Positions 1 to 5,570 of a DNA stretch of 5,570 nucleotides are shown here, in pieces. The notes below the pieces were generated by a model. It saw only the letters and a list, made by a program, of their open reading frames with translations, did not search any database and had not been told where the DNA came from. Made by a program: the position numbers and the translations under genes. How positions within the stretch are numbered: the stretch's first letter is position 1; every line of letters begins with the position of its first letter. Location: NCBI GenBank assembly GCA_937911855.1, contig CALDPK010000085.1:1-5570 (forward strand), in the 5' to 3' direction. The DNA comes from an uncultured Trueperaceae bacterium. Lineage in GTDB: Bacteria; Deinococcota; Deinococci; Deinococcales; Trueperaceae.

Positions 1-1
1 G

Positions 2-733
2 CACTCGGCTGGCTGGTGGCGGGATCGCCCACCCGATGCCATCTTCCCGCCCAAGCACGGCAAGGAAGCTGTCCTCACCTGTACCACCAGTTCACCCACC
101 CCGCATCTCACCCATCTGCCGAGCTCAGGCGGAGGCCAGCTCCTTGGCCGCGGCATCGTCCTGGGCGGCGTGGCGCTCGCGTTTTCGGCGCCGGTTCTCG
201 GCAGCGAAGTTGCCGCGCACGTCGAGTTCGATCCCGATCTCGCCGGAGGCCGCGAGGACTTCGATCCGTGGGCGAATGTGCGCGACTTCTCCTGGCTCGG
301 TCAGCCGCATCAGCAGGGCCGCCGCTACACCGTGCGCTTGCCGTGGCGACTGGCGGCCGCGGCGACGCACCGGCTTCGTGTGCCGATGCCCGGGGCGGGT
401 CCAAGCGATGAGTTCGGCCGCACGCTTGCCGCACCGGTCGAACTCGAATTCCGTACCGATCATCGGCCGCCCGACTACACGCTCCCGTATTCGACGGCGA
501 TACTCGAAGCGGGGATCGATTCCGAGGTGCCGCTGTATGTGACCAATCTCGGCAGCGTCGAATTGCGCTTCCGCTCGCTCGGTCCCGGCGGCCTTGCGAC
601 CGATCGAAGCCGCATGCTGGCGCTTGCCGACCTCGAGGACGTGCAGTATGGCGTGCCGCTGGGTGTCCGTGAAGCCCTTGATGGGGAATCGGGCGCCCTG
701 TTCGGCCGCCTCGCGACGACGCCGACGCTGCCG
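2..733 (+). CDS. alpha-2-macroglobulin-like protein, internal fragment (open at the left edge, broken at about 733)
   Basis: This frame is open from base 2. It has no ATG, GTG or TTG before GTG 170, and the strand-like run GIVLGGVALAFSAPV (codons 51-65) already straddles that GTG, so the true start is probably left of the window. The 244 visible codons show features I associate with the N-terminal macroglobulin (MG) domains of bacterial alpha-2-macroglobulins (YfaS type): a beta-rich segment with VALAFSAPV, a YTVRLP strand (109-114), DEFGRTL (136-142), then FRTDHRPPDY (150-159), AILEAGIDSEVPLYVTNL (166-183) and VPLGVRE (218-224). Such proteins are about 1,500-1,900 residues, envelope-anchored, and trap attacking proteases with a bait region and often a CxEQ thioester. 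Neither is present here, because the fragment ends long before them. After codon 244 the frame continues to a TGA at 1037-1039, but that part is only the antisense of rapZ. The first 45 or so codons I do not recognise. Family identity is inferred by eye; another surface beta-sandwich protein is possible. Confidence 0.55.
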
Positions 734-736
734 CAC
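728..736. other. Chimeric junction between two unrelated DNA segments
   Basis: Family resemblance of the plus-strand gene ends near codon PTLP (about 722-733), and that of minus-strand rapZ ends at Val244 (734-736), so the breakpoint lies within a few bases of 732. Beyond it each frame reads the antisense of the other gene without meeting a stop for several hundred bases. This happens because both genes are GC-rich and their codons are in the same register. No insertion sequence, target duplication, tRNA or att-like repeat is visible at the break. Codon preference changes at the same place. Confidence 0.75.
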
Positions 737-1465
737 CAGTTTCATCTGCGCGCGGCCGCTGCCCAGAGCCAGACGGGTCATGCTACGTACGAAGTCGCGG
801 ATCTCGTCGAATACCGCCTGGCCGCCGCTGTCCAGCACGTAACTGGCCACGTTCGCTTGCGTTCCCGGCAGTGCCCTGAGTTCAGGGTCGTAATAAGGGT
901 TCGGCATGCTTCGCACGTCGAGGACCATGTCCGCGTCGCGGGGACTGCCCCGCTTGAAACCGAACGACACCAGCTGCAGCCTGAACGTGTCGCCGCCGCC
1001 GTAACGGCGGCTGAGTGTGGCACGCAACTGCGCGGCTGACAGGTCCGTCGTGTCGATCACCACTGAAGCCCGGTCCTGCAGTGGCAGGAGCGCTGCGTTC
1101 TCGCGCCTTATGTCACTGCTGAGCGTGCCTTCTGCCAGCGGGTGGGCGCGCCTGGTGAAGCTGTAACGGCGGATCAGGCTGGCCTCGTCGGCCGTCAGGA
1201 ACACTACCTGTGGTTCGAAGCCACCTGCCTCGAGTGCCGAAAGTCCGGCCTGCACGTCCTCGAGGAACCGCTCCGTGCGCGAGTCGATGGCGATGACTAT
1301 CCGGTCTTCGCCCCGCGAGCGTGCTTCGTTGACGAGCTCAAGCCACAGGCCGGGCGGCAGGTTGTCCACTGCGAAGAAGCCCAGGTCTTCAAGGGCCTGG
1401 ATGGCGGTGGTTTTGCCGGCACCGCTCAGCCCGGTCAGTATCAGCGTGCGGGGTTCGGGGTTCAC
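734..1465 (-). CDS. rapZ: RapZ/YvcJ-family nucleotide-binding regulator, C-terminus lost at the junction
   Basis: RapZ is a P-loop protein. In E. coli it is an RNA-binding adapter that directs RNase E to the sRNA GlmZ and so controls glucosamine-6-phosphate synthase; in Firmicutes its homologue YvcJ is an NTPase. Visible features are Walker A GLSGAGKT (12-19), ALEDLGFFAVDNLPPGL (24-40), RRYSFTRRAHPL (99-110), SFGFKRGSP (167-175) and DVRSMPNPYYDPELR (183-197). The start is GTG 1465. It overlaps the SPOR gene's stop as GTGA and has GGGGAG five bases upstream. Family similarity runs to MKLV (241-244) at base 734 and then stops abruptly. About 40 residues are missing, including the conserved GCTGG-x-HRSV motif that should follow immediately, so the product would lack part of the C-terminal RNA-binding domain. 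The open frame formally continues to a TGA at 125-127 (446 residues), but that extra Arg-rich tail is antisense of the left-hand gene. All 18 Asp codons are GAC. The identification is secure; intactness is not. Confidence 0.93.
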
Positions 1466-2151
1466 AGCGGCTCCCCGGGTCTGACCGGCTCGACCATGCA
1501 GCCGGCAACGGTGCTGGCCCGCTCCACGACCGCAGTGCGGCCTGCCTGCCACATGAGCCGGCCGGGGCAGATTAAGCGGGGACGACCGGCGATGGTGGTC
1601 CTGACGACAGGCTGCCCCGCAGCCGTCACCTGCTCGAACGGCAGGGTTATGCCGGCAGGTGAGGCAGTGGCGGGTTCGATGGCCGTCAGCAGCCGCCATT
1701 CGCCGCCGCGCATCCTGACGAAACCGGTGTACCCGCCCAGCTGCACCCGGAACACGATCTGCTGGGTGTCCTGCATCTGTACCGACCAGTCAGCCGGCTT
1801 GATGAAACCGATGTCATCGCGCAGGCAGAAGCTGGGGGCGGCGTCCTCAGAAAACGGCTGCACGACAGCTTCGGCGGTGATCCTGCCGGCCATGAGCTGG
1901 GCCATCAGCTCCGCTGCGGGGCGGCTCTCGAAACAGCCGACCCTGACGCGCGTGTACTGGGTTCCTTCGAACATCGTGAACTCGGTATATACGTCGAAAC
2001 CCATGCCAGCCAGGCGGTCTACTTCCGCTTCGGCCAGGCGGTAATCGGGGAACGCCACCGTCTGGATCGTCCAGCGCCCGTCCTGGGCGGCAGCTTGAGA
2101 CAGCAGCGCCAGCGCGACGAGCAGCAGGAGCAGACGGGGCGCAACTGTCAT
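1462..2151 (-). CDS. Exported SPOR-domain protein with an unrecognised C-terminal domain
   Basis: This encodes 229 residues. The N-terminus is a signal peptide: MTVAPR, then a Leu/Ala hydrophobic run (7-22) ending at AAAQD, so cleavage is likely near residues 22-23. Residues 26-100 fit a SPOR domain, the fold that binds denuded peptidoglycan glycan strands. WTIQTVAF (27-34), AEAEVDRLAGMGFDVY (40-55) and YTRVRVGCFESRPAAELMAQL (66-86) give the usual beta-alpha-beta-beta-alpha-beta pattern. Residues 105-229 I do not recognise. They look beta-rich, with VFRVQLGGYTGFVRMRGGEW (133-152), and hold three of the four cysteines (73, 109, 195, 218), which could form disulfides outside the cytoplasm. The start at ATG 2151 is chosen because the signal peptide follows at once and the gene then begins 2 bases after the hisB stop. 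An in-frame upstream extension to 2247 would overlap the conserved end of hisB. The Shine-Dalgarno match is weak (AAGGG about 13 bases upstream), so translation may be coupled to hisB. Confidence 0.85.
   Translation of the reverse strand: MTVAPRLLLLLVALALLSQAAAQDGRWTIQTVAFPDYRLAEAEVDRLAGMGFDVYTEFTMFEGTQYTRVRVGCFESRPAAELMAQLMAGRITAEAVVQPFSEDAAPSFCLRDDIGFIKPADWSVQMQDTQQIVFRVQLGGYTGFVRMRGGEWRLLTAIEPATASPAGITLPFEQVTAAGQPVVRTTIAGRPRLICPGRLMWQAGRTAVVERASTVAGCMVEPVRPGEPL
1470..1475 (-). promoter_or_regulatory. Ribosome binding site deciding the rapZ start
   Basis: On the minus strand the sequence reads GGGGAGCCGCTGTG, placing a purine-rich GGGGAG five bases before GTG 1465. The long frame extends upstream without a stop to 1699, but those residues do not resemble RapZ. 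This site together with the GTGA overlap fixes GTG 1465 as the start. Confidence 0.65.
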
Positions 2152-2153
2152 GG

Positions 2154-2762
2154 TCAGAGCACGCCCTTGGTCGAGGGCAGTGCGCTGCCTGACACCCTGC
2201 AGGCGTCCCGCAGGCTGCGCGCGAAGGCTTTCATGATTGCTTCGCACACGTGATGCGCTTCCACGCCGGCCAGCACCCGCACGTGCAGGGTCGCACCGGC
2301 GTGGTTGCAGAAGCCGCGCAGGAACTCGCGCATGTGGTGCACGTTGAAGCCGCCGGCGTCACCTTCGAAGCCGGCCGGTTCGAAACTGATCCAGGCGCGG
2401 CCGCTCAGGTCGAGCGCCACCTGCACGAGCGTCTCGTCCATCGGCAGCAGACTGTGGGCGTAGCGTTCGATGCCCACACGCTCGCCCAGCGCCTTGCTCA
2501 GCACCTGACCCAGCGTGATGCCGCAGTCCTCAGCGAGGTGATGCACGTCGATGTGCAGGTCGCCTTTGGCTTCGACCTCGAGCCCGACCTGCCCGTGCCT
2601 GCGCAGCTGTTCGAGCATGTGGTCCAGGAAGCCGTGGCCGGTGCTGATGCTGCCGGCTGCTCCCGAGTCCAGGTCGAGCTCCATGCGGATGTCCGTCTCG
2701 CTGGTGGTGCGCCTGACGGCTGCCTGGCGGTTCTGCTGCGCCGTGCTCGCGGATTCACTCAT
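2154..2762 (-). CDS. hisB: Imidazoleglycerol-phosphate dehydratase (monofunctional HisB)
   Basis: This enzyme dehydrates imidazoleglycerol phosphate to imidazole-acetol phosphate, the substrate of HisC, using manganese held by histidines and glutamates. At 202 residues it has the usual monofunctional length, and no N-terminal histidinol-phosphatase domain is present. Visible features are RRTTSETDI (17-25), GHGFLDHML (42-50), the metal-binding signature IDVHHLAEDCGITL (71-84; His74, His75, Glu78), PMDETL (107-112), DLSGRAW (118-124), the second signature GVEAHHVCEAIMK (166-178; His170, His171, Glu174) and the family-typical terminus PSTKGVL (196-202). In the second signature Glu168 replaces the usual Asp/Asn and Met177 the usual Phe/Tyr; the metal ligands are kept, so activity is expected. 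The start codon overlaps the hisC stop as ATGA and is preceded by GGAG seven bases upstream, which supports this start and coupling to hisC. Sequence flavour suggests a Deinococcota origin (recalled, not searched). Confidence 0.96.
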   Translation of the reverse strand: MSESASTAQQNRQAAVRRTTSETDIRMELDLDSGAAGSISTGHGFLDHMLEQLRRHGQVGLEVEAKGDLHIDVHHLAEDCGITLGQVLSKALGERVGIERYAHSLLPMDETLVQVALDLSGRAWISFEPAGFEGDAGGFNVHHMREFLRGFCNHAGATLHVRVLAGVEAHHVCEAIMKAFARSLRDACRVSGSALPSTKGVL

Positions 2763-3832
2763 GCTGCTGCTCCTGCCTTGATCGTGTCGGTCATGATACT
2801 TCTCAGGGTATCAAGGAACAGGTCGTTCTCGCCCGGCTGGCCGATGCTCACGCGCAAGCAGCCCGCCAGGCCTGGCAGGTGGTCCTGGCGCCTGACCAGA
2901 ACCCCGCCCTCGAGCAGGCTTCCATGCACCTTTGCGGCATCCTGCACCCGGAACAGGATGAAGTTCGCGCTGGATTCAAAAGGTTCCACACCCGTAACGT
3001 TCTTCAGGGCCGCGAACACGCGCCCGCGTTCCCGAACGGTCCTGTCCACGTTGTCCCGGATCAGCTCCTCATGCTCAAGCACTGTCAGCGCCACCTGCTC
3101 CTGCAGGGCAGACACCGAGAACGGCAGGATCGTCTTCTGCAGGTTCACGGCGATGTCCCTGCTGCTGAGCGCGTAACCCAGGCGGGCGCCGGCCAGGCCG
3201 GCTGCCTTGGACAGCGTACGGAGTACGACGGTGTTTCCGTCCCTGGCCAGGTCGCTGAAGTCGCTGCCGGAGAAATGCTGGTAAGCCTCGTCGATGACGA
3301 ACAGCCAGCTGTCACCGGCTGCCTGCCTGAGCCGTTCCAGTTCAGAGCGCGGGTGCAGGTTGCCGGTGGGTGCAGCCGGGTTGGCGATGAACAGTACGCC
3401 GCTGCCTTCTGACAGCTCTTCTTCGAGCTCCCTGAGGGGCAGGCTGAAATCGGCGTTAAGGGGCACCTGGCGCAGCTCGTGCGCCAGCAGCTGCCCCTGC
3501 AGCGCGTAGACGGAGAAGGTGGGGCTGACGGTGAGGACGGTCCGGCCCACACCTGCTGCGATGACCAGGCTCTGGATCAGCACGTTGGAGCCGCCGGCTA
3601 CCGTGACGGCAGCTTCGTCCCAGGCATGCAGGCGCGCCAGTTCACTCACCAGGCGGCGCGGCTGCAGATCCGGGTACCGGTTCAGTTCCACTTGCTTGAG
3701 GCTGGCGGCGACCTTGTCCAGAAGCGCATCCGGAAGGGGCCATGCGGACTCGTTCTGATCGAGTTTCACCGCGGCGTCATGCGCGGTGAAACTGTAAGGA
3801 CCAACGTTCCTGACGTTATCCCGGATGCTCAT
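2759..3832 (-). CDS. hisC: Histidinol-phosphate aminotransferase
   Basis: This is a PLP-dependent fold-type I enzyme that transfers an amino group from glutamate to imidazole-acetol phosphate, giving L-histidinol phosphate in the cytoplasm. It is 357 residues long, normal for HisC. Visible features are the N-terminal KLDQNESAWPLP (23-34) and NRYPD (51-55), AGGSNVLIQSL (79-89), SPTFSVYA (103-110), NPAAPTG (151-157, usually NPNNPTG), DEAYQHF (181-187; Asp181 should pair with the PLP ring nitrogen), TLSKAAGLAGARLGY (206-220; Lys209 should be the Schiff-base lysine) and LRVSIG (326-331; Arg327 should bind the substrate carboxylate). The class-II aminotransferase PLP-site pattern around Lys209 is fully matched. 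The ATG at 3832 lies 7 bases after the TPR gene's stop, with no clear Shine-Dalgarno sequence, so translation is probably coupled to the upstream gene. Related aminotransferases such as CobD share this fold, but the adjacent, overlapping hisB makes HisC the firm reading. Confidence 0.95.
   Translation of the reverse strand: MSIRDNVRNVGPYSFTAHDAAVKLDQNESAWPLPDALLDKVAASLKQVELNRYPDLQPRRLVSELARLHAWDEAAVTVAGGSNVLIQSLVIAAGVGRTVLTVSPTFSVYALQGQLLAHELRQVPLNADFSLPLRELEEELSEGSGVLFIANPAAPTGNLHPRSELERLRQAAGDSWLFVIDEAYQHFSGSDFSDLARDGNTVVLRTLSKAAGLAGARLGYALSSRDIAVNLQKTILPFSVSALQEQVALTVLEHEELIRDNVDRTVRERGRVFAALKNVTGVEPFESSANFILFRVQDAAKVHGSLLEGGVLVRRQDHLPGLAGCLRVSIGQPGENDLFLDTLRSIMTDTIKAGAAA
2770..2776 (-). 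promoter_or_regulatory. hisB: Ribosome binding site of hisB inside the end of hisC
   Basis: The last codons of hisC read AAGGCAGGAGCAGCAGCATG on the minus strand. GGAG lies seven bases before the hisB ATG at 2762. With the ATGA stop-start overlap this supports reinitiation by ribosomes finishing hisC and a balanced output of the two enzymes. Confidence 0.6.
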
Positions 3833-3839
3833 TCAGCCG

Positions 3840-5570
3840 TCACTGACCGCTGCGGTTGCGCGCTTCGTCGATCAGTTCCTGCAGCGTGCCGGTCAGGTCC
3901 GGCTGGAGGGCGACGGCCCGTTCCCACGATCCGACGGCGTCACTGAACCGGTTCAGGCCGTAGAAAGCCAGTCCCAGGTTCATGTGTGCCTGCGCGTTGC
4001 CGTCATTTGCGGCGATGGCGCGGCGCAGCAGCGGGAGCGCCAGGTCGTAGCGGCCCAGCGTCAGCTGCGAGTAACCCAGGTTGTTCAGGACGATGTCGCT
4101 CTCCGGCAGTTCTTCAAGGGCAGCTTCGTAGGCAGGGACTGCCTCGCGGACGCGGCCGCTTACCTGCAGCACGTAACCCTTGTAGAAGTCAGCCAGGGGT
4201 CCGCCACCGCTGTCGGCAGCAGCGGTGAACTCGATGATCGCCTGGTTGATGTCGCCGGCGTTCAGGGCGGACAGTCCGCGTTCGAACGGTGCGGCTGCAG
4301 CGGCCGGGATGCTGAACGACTGGCCGCCAGTCACCTGGGCCTGTTCGCCCAGCCGGGTCAGGCCGGTGCTGGCCGGCTGCCAGTTCGGGTCCACGTTGAG
4401 TGCGTTGCGGTAGGCCGTCTCGGCAGCCTGCCTGTCACCGGTGCGGGCGAGTGCGTCGCCGTAAAGGGTGAGCGTGTCAGCGTCAGCAGCCGGATCGGCA
4501 GCCAGCGGCTGCAGTACCTGCAGCGCAGCCTGAGCCTGACCGTCCTCAAGCAGTGCCTGCGCGAGGTTCAGCTGAACGACCTGCGAGGCGCCGCTGATCG
4601 ATTCGAACAGCCGCTGCGCTTCTGTCACGCGGCCGGCAGCTGCGATTGTGATCGCCAGCTGGTTGATCACTTCGACGTCTTCGGGGTGGGCTGTGTTCAG
4701 GGTGCGCAGCAGCGTCTCGGCTTCAGTGACGCGGCCGGCACGGCGCAGCAGGTGCGCTTCGGTCAGTCCGGGGATCGTGCTCTGCGGGAACGCAGCGGCG
4801 CCCTCGCGGGCGAAAGCGATGCCCTCTTCGGTCATGCTCTCGGGCAGGTTGATCGCCAGGGAGTACAGGGTCGGGGTCGCGGCCAGGGAGTCGCCTGCGA
4901 TCTGACGCAGGTACGTCAGGGCACCGGCGGCATCGCCGGCTGCGATGGTGCGCACCACGAAGTTGCGGTGGATCTGCACGGATTCCGGCAGGTAACCGGC
5001 TGCGCGGCGCAGCAGCTGCAGGGCGCGCGCGTTGTCGCCGGTAAGTGCGACCTGCTCGAGCCACGCATCAGCGAGGCGGGGGTAGCTGGTGGTCGCCTTC
5101 TCGAAGCCCGCGAGTGCCTGGGCGGGGTTAGAGGTCAGGATGGCGCGGCCGGCGAGAGCCATGGCGTGCCAGGAGTTGAGCGCGAGTGCAGCGTCGTACT
5201 GGGCGACTGCTTCTTCCGTCCGGCCCAGCTGCGTGAGGATGATGGCGTGGTTCACCATGGTCTCGATGTCAGTCGGGTTCAGTTGCAGGGCGCGGTCGGA
5301 TGCTTCGAGTGCTCCCTGGGCGTTGCCGCTCAGCATGAGCGCGCGTGCGTACTCTGAGTGCACCCAGCTTGAGTTCCCGTCCAGTTCCAGCAGGCCAGCG
5401 AGTTCGCTGACGTTGGCGCCCAGCCGGCCTGCGGCCATGCCGATGGGTCCCATCGAGAAGACGGTTGGAGCCTGCGAGGCCACGGCGTCGAGGCGTGCCT
5501 GCACCTCACCGTCGACACTGATGCCCAGGTGCGAGATCACGTTCTCGGTGGTGGTGCGCACCAGGTCGAC
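3840..5570 (-). CDS. Large TPR-repeat protein, 5' end outside the window
   Basis: The frame is open to the right edge. GTG 5561 is the first possible start in view, but three more sense codons precede it, so the start may lie outside. Numbering from that GTG gives 573 residues. The protein is mostly tetratricopeptide repeats, helix pairs of about 34 residues that act as protein-binding scaffolds. I can make out about 14, some degenerate, in two blocks. Block one spans about 64-405, with clear units around NSSWVHSEYARALMLSGN (63-80), the unit at 97-130 and the unit at 361-393. Block two spans about 425-556 and holds four near-canonical units, including DIVLNNLGYSQLTLGRYD (489-506) and AQAHMNLGLAFYGLNRFS (523-540). 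An Ala/Gly/Ser/Gln-rich linker (about 406-424) separates them. No catalytic domain or signal peptide is visible in the part shown. It is the first visible gene of the operon that continues into hisC. The binding partner and role cannot be told from sequence; a link to the envelope is only suggested by the SPOR gene and rapZ downstream. Confidence 0.85.
   Translation of the reverse strand, partial: VDLVRTTTENVISHLGISVDGEVQARLDAVASQAPTVFSMGPIGMAAGRLGANVSELAGLLELDGNSSWVHSEYARALMLSGNAQGALEASDRALQLNPTDIETMVNHAIILTQLGRTEEAVAQYDAALALNSWHAMALAGRAILTSNPAQALAGFEKATTSYPRLADAWLEQVALTGDNARALQLLRRAAGYLPESVQIHRNFVVRTIAAGDAAGALTYLRQIAGDSLAATPTLYSLAINLPESMTEEGIAFAREGAAAFPQSTIPGLTEAHLLRRAGRVTEAETLLRTLNTAHPEDVEVINQLAITIAAAGRVTEAQRLFESISGASQVVQLNLAQALLEDGQAQAALQVLQPLAADPAADADTLTLYGDALARTGDRQAAETAYRNALNVDPNWQPASTGLTRLGEQAQVTGGQSFSIPAAAAAPFERGLSALNAGDINQAIIEFTAAADSGGGPLADFYKGYVLQVSGRVREAVPAYEAALEELPESDIVLNNLGYSQLTLGRYDLALPLLRRAIAANDGNAQAHMNLGLAFYGLNRFSDAVGSWERAVALQPDLTGTLQELIDEARNRSGQ

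Noticed and set aside
995..1011. Inverted repeat GCCGCCG-TAA-CGGCGGC as a possible terminator
   Set aside because: It lies inside conserved rapZ codons, around the RRYGGGD stretch, and has no T-rich tail. It is explained by the coding sequence.
1142..2044. 300-residue plus-strand open frame opposite rapZ and the SPOR gene
   Set aside because: It spans the boundary between two well-supported minus-strand genes and shows no recognisable domain.
2152..2247. N-terminal extension of the SPOR protein to ATG 2247
   Set aside because: It would overlap the conserved hisB end and place 32 residues before an obvious signal peptide.
2154..2762. Whether hisB is the bifunctional phosphatase/dehydratase form
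   Set aside because: The gene is 202 codons with no HAD phosphatase motif, so it is the monofunctional form.
3825..5357. 510-residue open frame on the plus strand opposite the TPR gene
   Set aside because: It is antisense to a clear TPR coding sequence. Its Gln/Gly/Val-rich translation shows no motif, and long antisense frames are expected at this GC content.
1..5570. CRISPR arrays, tRNA or rRNA genes, insertion-sequence ends, toxin-antitoxin or phage genes
   Set aside because: No spaced direct repeats, RNA-gene landmarks, transposase motifs or terminal repeats were seen. The window is almost fully coding.

Overview
The window joins two pieces of DNA that look unrelated. Bases 1 to about 733 hold the middle of a plus-strand gene for what looks like a bacterial alpha-2-macroglobulin-type protein. 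From about 734 to the right end, everything is one minus-strand operon of high GC content: (5' partial) TPR-repeat protein, hisC, hisB, a signal-peptide SPOR-domain protein, and rapZ. The two pieces meet tail to tail at about 728-736. Both genes stop resembling their families at that point, and both frames then run on into the antisense of the other.

The minus-strand genes are packed tightly. There are 7 bases between the TPR gene and hisC, an ATGA overlap between hisC and hisB, 2 bases between hisB and the SPOR gene, and a GTGA overlap between the SPOR gene and rapZ. No promoter or terminator is visible, so transcription probably starts beyond the right edge. HisC and HisB carry out two steps of histidine synthesis (imidazoleglycerol-phosphate dehydration, then transamination of imidazole-acetol phosphate). 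RapZ (YvcJ family) is a P-loop nucleotide-binding regulator linked to cell-envelope precursor metabolism. The SPOR protein is probably exported and peptidoglycan-associated. The operon therefore mixes amino-acid synthesis with envelope-related genes.

The organism of the right-hand piece is a high-GC bacterium. From memory, the HisB sequence resembles Deinococcota homologues (for example the GHGFLDHML and CNHAGATLHVR stretches). This is a recollection, not a search result. The left-hand piece uses codons differently: GAT is preferred over GAC and CTC/CTT over CTG. In rapZ all 18 Asp codons are GAC and 19 of 31 Leu codons are CTG. The simplest reading is a chimeric clone, read or contig, or less likely a genuine rearrangement or transfer that broke both genes. 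I did not find a new defence, mobile or RNA system. The junction is the real anomaly.
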